Source of the DNA: Xylanibacter rarus
GTDB taxonomy: Bacteria; Bacteroidota; Bacteroidia; Bacteroidales; Bacteroidaceae
DNA: 64,000 bases
Assembly: GCF_001275135.1 (NCBI RefSeq)
Contig: NZ_LFQU01000007.1
Span: forward strand, 1-64,000
Reading direction: 5' to 3'
In this document: piece after piece, positions 1 to 8,600 of the stretch
Layout: every line of letters starts with the position of its first letter
Position numbering within the stretch: the stretch's first letter is position 1
Notes under the pieces: model-generated
What the model was told of the DNA's origin: nothing
The model's input: only the letters and a program-made list of their open reading frames with translations
The model's database searches: none
Made by a program: the position numbers and the translations under genes

Positions 1-60
1 AAAATTAAAGATGAAAAACGCCTGACGGAAGTGAAGAGAAGGCGCAAAAAGCGCAACTAA
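1..60 (+). CDS. Possible C-terminal tail of a gene left of the window
   Basis: The first 60 bases read in frame 1 as 19 codons ending in TAA and encode a very basic tail (KDEKRLTEVKRRRKKRN). The same stretch recurs twice downstream, preceded there by stop codons, so only this first copy could be the true 3' end of a gene entering from the left. Runs of Arg and Lys at a C-terminus are common in RNA- or DNA-binding proteins, but no family can be named from 19 residues. The alternative is that all three copies are non-coding repeat units. Confidence 0.35.
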   Translation, partial: KIKDEKRLTEVKRRRKKRN

Positions 61-241
61 AAATGAGAAATTAAAAAATTAAAAGTTAAAAATTAAAGAT
101 GAAAAACGCCTGACGGAAGTGAAGAGAAGGCGCAAAAAGCGCAACTAAAAATGAGAACTTAAAAATTAAAAGTTAAAATTAAAGATGAAAAACGCCTGAC
201 GGAAGTGAAGAGAAGGCGCAAAAGCGCAACTAAAAATGAAA
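1..241. repeat. Three-copy tandem repeat, period about 86-88 bases
   Basis: Three near-identical units start around positions 1, 89 and 175. Each holds the core AAAGATGAAAAACGCCTGAC, then GAAGGCGC, an A run and GCGCAACTAA, followed by an AT-rich spacer made of AAAATTAAAAGTTAAA-type words. The ATG of the core recurs at 11, 99 and 185. Copies one and two are almost identical; copy three has lost one A in the run before GCGC. The core can be read as the 3' end of a coding sequence, so the array looks like a recent tandem duplication of a gene tail plus its spacer. Confidence 0.85.
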
Positions 242-518
242 ACTTAAAAATTAATAGTTCCGTAAGCATCCGTATTAAATTGGTAAATTGTTATTCGTCT
301 TTAAGAATAAAAAAAGCAGGATGATTTAAGAGTTGGAAGCTGTAGGGCGTCTGAGGCCATGTATCTATTCGTGAAATAAAAGCGGACAGGCATCGGCTAA
401 ATGCAGCCTGACGCCTGTCCGTATTATCTGTAGTTGTTATGCCTATTTAATAAAAAACATTGTTCATTTAAGCGATGTCGCATATTGATTGACGCGTACA
501 TCAGGCCTGAGTATCCGG
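242..518. other. Non-coding stretch between repeat array and hisC
   Basis: I see no supportable gene in this stretch. Its only clear element is the hairpin at 383-421 that would terminate hisC transcription. Short frames running across 434-1004 on the plus strand are antisense shadows of hisC. Confidence 0.6.
383..421 (-). terminator. Hairpin terminator downstream of hisC
   Basis: CGGACAGGC (383-391) pairs perfectly with GCCTGTCCG (413-421) around a 21-base loop. Read on the minus strand, the stem is followed by GCTTTTATTT, consistent with intrinsic termination of the hisC transcript about 100 bases after its stop codon. Confidence 0.65.
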
Positions 519-1553
519 TCAGTATTGTCTCAGGGCCGACAGCAGTTCGTTGTTTTCGCTCTTGCTGCCTATGGTTATGCGCAGGCAGTTGTTGCAAAGA
601 TGCACGTTGGCTCTGTTTCTTACAATCACGCCATTGCTTTTAAGATAGTCGTAAATGGCCTGCGCATCGTTCATCTTGGCAAGGAAGAAGTTGGCATCAG
701 TAGGGTATATCCGTTCGCAGAAGGGCAGCAGTCTGAACGCCTCAATCATTCTGCCCCTTTCAAGCAGTATGGTCTTCACCCATTTGTCTACCTCGTAAGG
801 CTCTTTAAGTGCTTCAATGGCCTGCCTCTGCGTCAGTGTGCTTATGTTGTAAGGATGTTTCACCTTGTTGAAGATGTCTATTATATCCTTTTGCGCAAAA
901 GCCATGCCGAGCCTTATTGCCGCACATCCCCATGCGTTGCTGAAGGTGTTGAGCACAACAAGGTTAGGATACTTGGCAATATCGAGCCGCAGCGGCCGCT
1001 CTGAAGAGAAATCAGAGTAAGCCTCGTCGACCACTACAATGCCCTGAAACTCATTTATCACTTTGACAACCTCATCGCGCATGATGTTGTTGCCGGTAGG
1101 ATTGTTGGGCGAGCATATCCATATAAGCTTAGTGGTGTCGCTGCATGCATGGAGCAGCCTGTCGGCTGTAGTCTGATAATTTTGGTCAAGCTCAACCGTG
1201 CGGTATTCAACATCGTTGATGTCGGCGCAGACTTTATACATGCCGTATGTAGGTTCTATGGCCACAACGTTGTCTCTGCCAGGGCATGTAAAGCAGCGAT
1301 AGAGCAAGTCGATGGCCTCGTCGGAGCCGTTGCCGAGAAAAATCTGCTCGGGCCTTACGCCTTTTATTTTAGACAGTCGGGCTTTGACTTCGGACTGCTG
1401 CGGATCGGGATATCTGTTGTAAGGCGAGTTATATGGATTCTCGTTGGCATCGAGAAACACCTTTGCTGCTGTTGCGCCGCATTCGTTGTGTGCGCTGCTG
1501 TAAGGTTTCAGGTTCCATATATTTGGCCGAGTTAATTCTTTTAATGGCTTCAT
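519..1553 (-). CDS. hisC: Histidinol-phosphate aminotransferase, PLP lysine replaced by Asn
   Basis: This 344-residue class I/II aminotransferase matches HisC, which transfers an amino group from glutamate to imidazole-acetol phosphate in histidine synthesis. The N-terminal [10 protein letters not shown], the NNPTG segment (150-154), DEAY (176-179) and the phosphate-binding Arg in AAIRLG (214) are all present. At the site of the Schiff-base lysine, family members read S-K-A; this protein reads S-N-A, with Asn206 encoded by AAC at 936-938. Without that lysine, normal PLP catalysis is not expected. The gene stands alone, with no hisG, hisD or hisB adjacent, and ends at a hairpin. Family assignment is secure; activity is doubtful. 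Confidence 0.9.
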   Translation of the reverse strand: MKPLKELTRPNIWNLKPYSSAHNECGATAAKVFLDANENPYNSPYNRYPDPQQSEVKARLSKIKGVRPEQIFLGNGSDEAIDLLYRCFTCPGRDNVVAIEPTYGMYKVCADINDVEYRTVELDQNYQTTADRLLHACSDTTKLIWICSPNNPTGNNIMRDEVVKVINEFQGIVVVDEAYSDFSSERPLRLDIAKYPNLVVLNTFSNAWGCAAIRLGMAFAQKDIIDIFNKVKHPYNISTLTQRQAIEALKEPYEVDKWVKTILLERGRMIEAFRLLPFCERIYPTDANFFLAKMNDAQAIYDYLKSNGVIVRNRANVHLCNNCLRITIGSKSENNELLSALRQY

Positions 1554-1766
1554 GGCTAATTTTGTCTTATGTTCTTTATTATTATTGTGATGGCATCATG
1601 TGTGCGTTTGTTTGAGCTTATCCTGATGTCTGATAGGTCAGGCAGATTTATAGTATCGTCAAACAGGCGGCTTTAGACAATGCTGCAACTCACAATATAA
1701 TTTATAAATTAATTAAAAATACATGGCAAAATTACTTCTTTTTAAGCATATCTGCAAAAATCGTTG

Positions 1767-1774
1767 TACTTTTG
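1767..1774 (+). promoter_or_regulatory. -7 promoter element (TACTTTTG) for the MltF-like gene
   Basis: TACTTTTG fits the Bacteroidetes -7 consensus TAnnTTTG and lies about 50 bases before the ATG at 1825. No good TTTG -33 box is visible 19-21 bases upstream. The site lies downstream of an in-frame ATG at 1723, which argues against that earlier start. Confidence 0.45.
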
Positions 1775-1824
1775 TATCCGATTTGCTGCAGATTGAATTT
1801 TATCTGCGTTTTTATTATGAAAAT

Positions 1825-3045
1825 ATGTACCAACCGTTAAGATTATTACTGACAGCCTTGCTTGTGGCGGTGATGCTATCGTGCGCAGAAAAGAAGAAAG
1901 AACCCCTTGTTACGCCATGGGGCGAGGTGCAGACAGACACAATATTGCCTAATGACAACTTTACAGTAAGCGACATTGTCGGCAACGGTGAACTTATAGC
2001 ACTGACGCTGACCGGTCCGGAGACATACTATGATTATCGTGGCAGAGGTATGGGCGCGCAATATCTTTTGTGTGAGAAGTTTGCACAAAAGCTTGGAGTG
2101 TCGCTGAGAGTTGAGGTGTGTAAGGATACGGCAGAGATGGTTAAGCGTCTGCTTGCTGGCGACGCAGACCTTATAGCTTTTCCATTGCCTAAGAAGCTGG
2201 CACAGAAAAACAGGCTTATTGCCTGTGGCGCCGGTGTTGACTCTCTCGGTGTTCAGTGGGCGGTAGACACGGGAAACAAGGAGCTGGCAGACAGTCTGAA
2301 CAGCTGGTACAAGCCGAACATGCTTGCCGACATAAAGAAGGAAGAAAGCTATCTGCTGTCGTCAAAAAGCGTAAAGCGACATGTATATGCCCCCTTCCTT
2401 AACAGGGCCGGCGGCGTGATATCTCATTATGACCCGTTGTTCAAGAAATATGCTCCTGTTGCAAGATGGGACTGGCGCCTTATGGCTGCACAGTGTTATC
2501 AGGAGTCGTGCTTCGATCCTCAGGCCAGGTCGTGGGCCGGTGCCCGCGGACTGATGCAGATAATGCCCGGTACGGCTTCGCATCTCGGACTGGCAATGTC
2601 GGATATTCATGATCCGGAGAAAAACATAAGTGCGGCAGCGCGCTATATAAGCGAGCTAAACGGATATTTCAGAAATATCCCGAGCGCAGCAGAGCGGCAG
2701 CTGTTTGTACTGGCTTCATATAACGGCGGATATTTCCATGTTCAGGATGCTATGGCTCTTGCACGCAAGAACGGGAAGAGTCCTCACAGATGGCGCGACG
2801 TGGCGTATTATATTCTGGCCCTCGAGCAGCCACAGTATTATAACGACCCTGTGGTGAAGCATGGATATATGCGAGGCTCGGAGACGGTTGATTATGTCGA
2901 CCGCATCCGCCAACGTTATGCACAATATAGAGGAGTGCCTTATGGAGGAGCCTCTGTCAAGGGGTGGAGTGGAGGATCTTCGACTCCGTCATTCAGTCCG
3001 ATGACTCCACGTAAGGCAAAGAAACGCCATCGGTTTCATATCTGA
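1825..3045 (+). CDS. MltF-like membrane-bound lytic transglycosylase (lipoprotein)
   Basis: The 406-residue product starts with a lipoprotein signal whose lipobox ends at Cys20 (VMLSC). Residues of about 55-165 resemble a periplasmic solute-binding domain (SBP_bac_3). Residues of about 205-330 form a lytic transglycosylase SLT domain, with catalytic Glu227 in YQESCFDP followed by the GLMQIMPGTA motif. This SBP plus SLT order is that of MltF, which cleaves peptidoglycan glycan strands from the outer membrane's inner face. I chose ATG 1825 over an in-frame ATG at 1723 because only 1825 places the signal peptide at the N-terminus and lies after the promoter-like element. The C-terminal tail is basic and low complexity. 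Confidence 0.88.
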   Translation: MYQPLRLLLTALLVAVMLSCAEKKKEPLVTPWGEVQTDTILPNDNFTVSDIVGNGELIALTLTGPETYYDYRGRGMGAQYLLCEKFAQKLGVSLRVEVCKDTAEMVKRLLAGDADLIAFPLPKKLAQKNRLIACGAGVDSLGVQWAVDTGNKELADSLNSWYKPNMLADIKKEESYLLSSKSVKRHVYAPFLNRAGGVISHYDPLFKKYAPVARWDWRLMAAQCYQESCFDPQARSWAGARGLMQIMPGTASHLGLAMSDIHDPEKNISAAARYISELNGYFRNIPSAAERQLFVLASYNGGYFHVQDAMALARKNGKSPHRWRDVAYYILALEQPQYYNDPVVKHGYMRGSETVDYVDRIRQRYAQYRGVPYGGASVKGWSGGSSTPSFSPMTPRKAKKRHRFHI

Positions 3046-3084
3046 TGCAGTAGAAGTGAAGCAATGCTAAGCCGTAATTATACG

Positions 3085-3112
3085 GCAAAGGCTTGCCTTT
3101 GCATGTTTTTTT
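3085..3112 (+). terminator. Intrinsic terminator after the MltF-like gene
   Basis: GCAAAGG and CCTTTGC form a seven-base-pair stem around CTTG, followed by ATG and a run of seven T. A second small palindrome (GCCGTAATTATACGGC) lies immediately upstream. The position, about 40 bases after the stop codon, suits a Rho-independent terminator. Confidence 0.8.
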
Positions 3113-3175
3113 GCCGAAAACAGTTATCAGGCAGCATGCGGACCAATGACTGATTGGGGTTAAATACAGTGTGAG

Positions 3176-3240
3176 GATATCTATGGCTGAAAGTATGATT
3201 TACTGATATCTGCTGTTATCAGAATGGTTTCATGATATCT
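3176..3240. repeat. Three GATATCT heptamers at a regular 29-base spacing
   Basis: GATATCT occurs at 3176-3182, 3205-3211 and 3234-3240. The first two 29-base units also share weaker similarity after the heptamer, as in a degenerate tandem repeat. Equal spacing close to three helical turns could mean an array of protein-binding sites, but chance cannot be excluded. Confidence 0.4.
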
Positions 3241-3372
3241 GTAAATCCTTGGGAATGAGAGATAATGGTTTTATAAGAATTTGTGTGGCAAATGATGCCA
3301 ATGATCATTTGTCTGCAAGTGATAAAGCTAGTCAAATCATATAGTCTGCAATAAATATATTTCATTTACGGT

Positions 3373-3594
3373 TCAGTAGCAGTCTTGTGTCAGCAGTTTT
3401 CCGTCCTTGTACGCCCTTATACATCCTTCAGCGTCGTTAGACAATGTTATTGTGCCTCCGAGCCATTCGGTAAACGGCAGCTCTTCTGTGAGCGGGTAAT
3501 AGTCTTTTACAATGCAGCCTTCAATCTCGATGGCATATTGTATAAATTCCTTGCTGCCGAATATAATTCTGTTTGCTGCTATTCGCCTTGGCAT
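3373..3594 (-). CDS. Small conserved-looking hypothetical protein (73 aa)
   Basis: This 73-residue protein starts MPRRIAANRI and contains PLTEELPFTEWLGGTI, a pattern I associate with small uncharacterised Bacteroidales proteins. It has no signal peptide or membrane segment. It begins 33 bases after the DUF4296 gene ends, on the same strand, so it is probably the last gene of the ileS-lspA operon. Function unknown. Confidence 0.6.
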   Translation of the reverse strand: MPRRIAANRIIFGSKEFIQYAIEIEGCIVKDYYPLTEELPFTEWLGGTITLSNDAEGCIRAYKDGKLLTQDCY

Positions 3595-3627
3595 ATATGT
3601 AAGGATGTAAATTGTTTTGTTCTACAA

Positions 3628-4614
3628 CTATTGTGCTTTAAGCTTTTGCGGTGTAGGTGCAATGCGTCTCATTTGCACAGGCTCGTTGGAAATTGAGCGT
3701 ACAGGGATTGCCGGTTGATTGGCCGGCTGTTTCGGCTTGCTTACAGAGTCGGCGCGTTTTACCGTATTAGTTCCATTTACTCTTTTTAGAGTGTCTCTGT
3801 CTGTTACGCTATTGTTGCTTGTGCTTTGCGGTTTAGTGCGTCCGTTGTTGCGCATGCGTATGAGTCTTATTCTGTCTATAGCCAATAGGTTAAGGGCATT
3901 TTTGTTCTGATCAGATAAAGATTTGTTCAGATACACAAATCCCCTTATGGCTTTAATTCCGTTATTCTCAGTATCAGCAATGTTGATGCTGTAATTGTTG
4001 TTTGATGACAGATGAATAACGCTGCTTGCTATGCTGTCGTTCTTGAACTGTACGGCAAGCATGGCAACTCCGTCTCTGACACCTTCTTTGAAGATAAAGT
4101 TGCTGTTGAAGCTGAAAATGAGCTTGTCTCCTTCATGATACGTGCTGTCTGCCGTAATCTCGAACGACATAGTGTTGTACGGAGCGTTAGGCATCAGAAC
4201 GCACGACGACACACCTCTCCACATGTTAGATGTGTCTTTTACAGATGTCAGGTCTCCATATTTGCTGATGTCGTTAGCTGACGCTCCTAGTGCCAGGGCT
4301 TCATCGCTTAGGCGCTTTGACAGATTTTCGTATATTTTGTGCAGTCTGTCAGCATGCCGTACATAATAGACAAGCGAAGAATCGAACTCGGCCTGAGTTA
4401 TTCCGTATTTCTTTAATACAGCCTGACGGTATAATGTCACTTCATACTTTTTCTCGTCTGAACCGTCATTGTTGACCATTGCATCCGCTAAATGGTAATC
4501 ATACAATATATCCTCGAACTCGTCTGGCTGAAGGTATTTCCCAGGTACTTGAGGCTTGCATGAAAAAATTATCAGCAAGAGAGATATCAGCAGGAAACTT
4601 GTATTGATTTTCAT
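3628..4614 (-). CDS. DUF4296 domain lipoprotein
   Basis: The 328-residue product has a lipoprotein signal ending at Cys19 (LLIIFSC). The following segment, LQPDEFEDILYDYHLADAMV, is typical of DUF4296, a Bacteroidetes envelope family of unknown function. The C-terminal third is rich in Ser, Pro, Asn and Lys and looks disordered. The start codon overlaps the stop of lspA by four bases (ATGA), which suggests translational coupling. A lipoprotein encoded directly after the lipoprotein signal peptidase may simply reflect shared regulation. Some family members carry only the N-terminal domain; this one has a long extension. Confidence 0.85.
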   Translation of the reverse strand: MKINTSFLLISLLLIIFSCKPQVPGKYLQPDEFEDILYDYHLADAMVNNDGSDEKKYEVTLYRQAVLKKYGITQAEFDSSLVYYVRHADRLHKIYENLSKRLSDEALALGASANDISKYGDLTSVKDTSNMWRGVSSCVLMPNAPYNTMSFEITADSTYHEGDKLIFSFNSNFIFKEGVRDGVAMLAVQFKNDSIASSVIHLSSNNNYSINIADTENNGIKAIRGFVYLNKSLSDQNKNALNLLAIDRIRLIRMRNNGRTKPQSTSNNSVTDRDTLKRVNGTNTVKRADSVSKPKQPANQPAIPVRSISNEPVQMRRIAPTPQKLKAQ

Positions 4615-5243
4615 TTTCGGCTAAATGATATTTGTGAGAGTTCTGTACGGCAAAACAGCAGAAGCAGAATTACGCCAACGCTGATGCAGGCGTCTGCAAA
4701 GTTAAAGACAGGACTGAAAAAGATAAATTCGTCTCCACCCCAAAATGGAACCCATTCGGGCCATGTCGTTACTATCAGGGGGAAATAGAACATATCAACC
4801 ACCTTACCCATAAGGAATGGAGCATAGCCATGGCCAAACGGTACCATGTATGATACATAATAGGGTGACGAGGCGTTGAATATCAGCCCATAAAACATGC
4901 AGTCGATAAGATTGCCTATGGCACCGGCAAGCACCAATACCAAGCAGGCAAGATAAAATGTCCTGACATTCTTTTTTATTTGCCTGTAGATGTAGACGCC
5001 CAATACGCTAATTGCTACAATACGAAAAAGGCTGAGAACCAATTTGTTTATTATAGTCATCCCATAAGCCATACCGTTGTTTTCGATAAAGCTTATATAA
5101 AACCAATCAGTAATCCTGATGCTTTCATGCAGGCACATACTGGTTTTGACCTCAATTTTGATTATTTGGTCAATAACGAGAAGTATAATAACTGCAAATA
5201 TGGATATCAGCCCTTTTCTCTTATGTGTACTAATACTTTTCAT
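4611..5243 (-). CDS. lspA: Lipoprotein signal peptidase (signal peptidase II)
   Basis: LspA is an inner-membrane aspartyl protease that removes signal peptides from prolipoproteins after lipid addition. This 210-residue protein has the expected hydrophobic segments and the conserved ENNGMAYG region (54-61), GNLID (110-114), the first catalytic Asp150 in KVVDMFYF and the second, Asp184, in FNFADACI. It is longer than E. coli LspA because of an insertion between about 120 and 145 and another before residue 175, as usual in Bacteroidetes. It starts immediately after the stop of the DksA-like gene and overlaps the next gene by four bases. Pairing with ileS is an ancient and common arrangement. 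Confidence 0.95.
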   Translation of the reverse strand: MKSISTHKRKGLISIFAVIILLVIDQIIKIEVKTSMCLHESIRITDWFYISFIENNGMAYGMTIINKLVLSLFRIVAISVLGVYIYRQIKKNVRTFYLACLVLVLAGAIGNLIDCMFYGLIFNASSPYYVSYMVPFGHGYAPFLMGKVVDMFYFPLIVTTWPEWVPFWGGDEFIFFSPVFNFADACISVGVILLLLFCRTELSQISFSRK

Positions 5244-5624
5244 TTAGTGATTTCTGGCATTCTTTGATGCAACGCTTAACGTCGCATGAGGAACGGCACG
5301 CAGGCGTTCTTTCGGTATAAGCTCGCCTGTTATACGGTCTATGCCATACGTTTTATTTTCTATCCTTATCAGTGCTGCTTCAAGTCCCTGGATGAACTTC
5401 TGCAGGCGACTGGCTTGCTGAATAAGCTCTTCCTTGGTCTGTGTGGCACTTCCTTCTTCCAATATCTTGTAAGTAGGAGATGTGTCCTCAACGTCATTAC
5501 CATCGGCATTCATCAGCGTTTTCATCATTTTGCTGTAGTCGCGGCGTGCCAATTTGAGCTTATCGTTAATTATGCTTCTGAACTCTTCGAGCTCTTCATC
5601 GCTATAACGTGTCTTTTCTGCCAT
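5244..5624 (-). CDS. TraR/DksA family protein without cysteines
   Basis: This 126-residue protein has the DksA/TraR layout: a long N-terminal helical hairpin, then the C-terminal segment YGIDRITGELIPKERLRAVP corresponding to the zinc-finger fold. DksA proteins bind in the RNA polymerase secondary channel and modulate transcription with ppGpp. Here the whole protein contains no cysteine; the usual YGIC position is YGID, so no C4 zinc site can form. The fold may persist without metal, as in other Cys-poor DksA paralogues. It lies between ileS and lspA, 31 bases after ileS and directly abutting lspA. Confidence 0.85.
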   Translation of the reverse strand: MAEKTRYSDEELEEFRSIINDKLKLARRDYSKMMKTLMNADGNDVEDTSPTYKILEEGSATQTKEELIQQASRLQKFIQGLEAALIRIENKTYGIDRITGELIPKERLRAVPHATLSVASKNARNH

Positions 5625-5655
5625 AATATATAAATTTTAAAGTTAATATTTGAGG

Positions 5656-8600
5656 TTAAACTTTCTCAACCTTGATGTTTGCGTCAAAGTCATCGAAGTT
5701 AGTGTTCACACCGTCATTATCAGCCAATGTTATTGAATCGGCCAGTACTTGTCCCTTGATGTAGTCGGCAAAAGCTTTGACTGCTGTCTCGATTTGGGCG
5801 TTTGGAGCAATAGTGACGTTAATTCTGTCAGTTATCTCCAAACCGCAGTCTTTGCGCAAGTTCTGAATGCGGTTGATCAGTTCGCGGGCCATACCCTCGT
5901 TCTTAAGCTCTTCGTTAAGTTCTATTTCAAGAGCTACAGTGAGGTTGCCTTCGTTTGCGACAAGCCATCCCGGAATGTCCTCACTTATAATCTCAACGTC
6001 AGTAGCTTCAACAACAACCTCCTGCTCGTCGACATTTAAGGTTATTTTTCCTTCTTTCTCAAGAGATAAAATTTCTTCCTGGCTCAGATTTCCCATTTGG
6101 GCAGCAATGCCTTTCATGAGCTTACCGAACTTCTTTCCCATTGTACGGAAGTTGCACTTAACTTTCTTGACCAGAACGTCTGAGCTTTCTACAAACTTGA
6201 GCTCTTTTACGTTTACCTCATTGATTACAAGGTCTTTAATTGCCTCGATGTGTCTTCTCTGACTTTCATCTGTTGCAGGTATCATTACTGACTGTAACGG
6301 CTGGCGAACCTTTATGTTGACTTTACGACGGAGAGCCAAAACCATAGAGGTTATCTTTTGTGCCATCTCCATTCTAGCCTCGAGGTCTTTGTCAATAAGA
6401 CTTTCGTCAGCAACAGGGAAGTCTGTAAGATGTACTGACTCGGCTTTATCGCGTCCGGTAGCATTCTCAAGATCTTTAAACAGCTGGTCTGAGTAGAAGG
6501 GTGAGAATGGTGCCAGAAGCTTGGCTATTGTTTCCAGACAGGTATATAATGTCTGGTAAGCAGACAGCTTGTCGCTGTCCATCTCCTTGCCCCAGAAACG
6601 TTTGCGGTTAAGACGAACGTACCAGTTGCTCAAATCATCATTTACGAACTCGTCAATCATACGGCCTGCCTTTGTCGGCTCATAGTCAGCCAATGAGGCG
6701 TCAACGCCTTTTATGAGAGAGTTGAGTTCAGACAATATCCAACGGTCTATCTCCGGACGTTCTGCAACCGGAATTTCTGCCTGTGAATAGTCGAAGCCGT
6801 CAACGTTGGCATACAGGCTGAAGAATGAATATGTGTTATATAATGTTCCGAAGAACTTTCTGCGCACTTCGTCTACGCCATTGGGATCGAACTTAAGGTT
6901 GTCCCATGGAGCTGAATTGGTCAGCATATAGAAACGTACTGCATCAGTGCCATATTTCTCGAGTGTTTCAAATGGGTCAACAGCATTACCGAGACGCTTA
7001 CTCATCTTGTTGCCCTTAGCGTCAAGCACAAGACCGCTTGAGATAACGTTCTTAAATGCAACGTTGTCAAACACCATAGTAGCTATTGCGTGCAGAGTGA
7101 AGAACCATCCACGTGTCTGGTCTACACCTTCATTGATAAAGTCGGCAGGGAATGCCAGATTCTTGTCTATCATGTCTGCGTTTTCAAACGGATAGTGAAT
7201 CTGTGCATAAGGCATACTTCCTGAGTCAAACCAAACGTCTATAAGGTCGGTTTCGCGCTTCATAGGCTTGTTGGTCTTACTGCAAAGTATAATGTTGTCG
7301 ACATAAGGCCTGTGCATGTCTATCTTGTCATAGTTGTCCTGTGAATAATCACCGGGCACAAAACCTTTGTCCTTTAACGGGTTGGTTGCCATGAATCCAG
7401 CTGCAACGCTCTTTTCTATTTCGTCATAAAGCTCCTGCAATGAGCCTATGCATATCTCGTTTCCGTCTTCATCGCGCCATATTGGGAGCGGAGTACCCCA
7501 GAAACGGCTGCGGCTCAGGTTCCAGTCGTTAAGGTTCTCAAGCCAGTTGCCGAAACGTCCTGTACCGGTGCTTTCGGGTTTCCAGTTGATAGTTTTGTTC
7601 TTTTCAACCATGCTCTCCTTGCATGCAGTTGAACGTATGAACCAGCTGTCAAGAGGATAATACAGCACGGGTTTGTCTGTACGCCAGCAATGCGGATAGC
7701 TGTGTACGTGCTTTTCTATCTTAAACGCCTTGTTTGCAGCCTTTAAGTCCATACAGATAGATATGTCGAGAGTCTCGTCTTTATCTGTAAGATTCTCGTC
7801 ATAAGCATTCTTTACGTATCTTCCGGCGTATTTGCTCCATGCATCCTTATTGACAAATTTCTCAACGAAGTCAGTGTCTAAGTCGTCAATAACGTAGTAT
7901 TTGCCTTCGAGGTCTACGATAGGGCGGTGTTCGCCTTTCTTTGTTATTAGCACTATTGGCGGCACACCGGCTTTTTTAGCTACATTAGCATCGTCGGCAC
8001 CAAAGTTAGGAGCAATATGAACGATACCTGTACCGTCCTCAGTTGTTACGTAGTCACCAGGGATTACACGGAATGCACCATCAGTCATAGGCTTGATCAT
8101 GGGCAGAAGCTGTTCGTATTTCATGCCGACGAGATCAGAACCTTTGTAATGGGCAACTATTTTATAAGGTATAACTTTGTCACCTTTTTTGTAGCTTGCC
8201 AAATCGTTGTTCTCGTTCTTTGTATTGAAGTATGAAGGAACAAGAACCTCTGCCAATACAACTGTTTCCGGTTCACCTGTGTATCCGTTGTATGTCTGTA
8301 CGGCAACGTAGTCGATATTTGGGCCTACGCACAATGCTGAGTTTGCGGCAAGTGTCCATGGAGTAGTAGTCCATGCCAAGAAATACGGCTTACCCCATTC
8401 TGTCATTTCAGGCTTCGGGTCAATGATAGCAAACTGAGCTGTTACTGTGGTGTCCTTAACATCGCGGTAGCATCCTGGCTGATTGAGCTCGTGACTTGAC
8501 AGACCGGTGCCCGCAGCCGGTGAATAAGGCTGAATGGTGTATCCCTTATATAGAAGGTCTTTGTCATAAAGCTGTTTCAGAAGCCACCAAAGAGTTTCTA

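Larger units (their letters stand above)
3046..3372. other. Intergenic region with terminator and evenly spaced GATATCT words
   Basis: This 327-base gap separates two convergent transcription units. It holds the terminator at 3085-3112 and three GATATCT heptamers at 3176, 3205 and 3234, each 29 bases apart. Nothing else is recognisable. Confidence 0.6.

Noticed and set aside
61-88. AT-rich repeats as a replication origin
   Set aside because: No DnaA boxes or origin-linked genes are seen nearby.
1-241. CRISPR array
   Set aside because: The repeat units are long and contiguous with nearly identical spacers, and no cas gene is nearby; it is a tandem duplication.
434-1615. Several plus-strand open frames across hisC
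   Set aside because: They are antisense to hisC, which has clear family motifs; none has recognisable domains.
1723-1824. Earlier in-frame start for the MltF-like gene
   Set aside because: It lies before a promoter-like element and would bury the lipoprotein signal 34 residues inside the protein.
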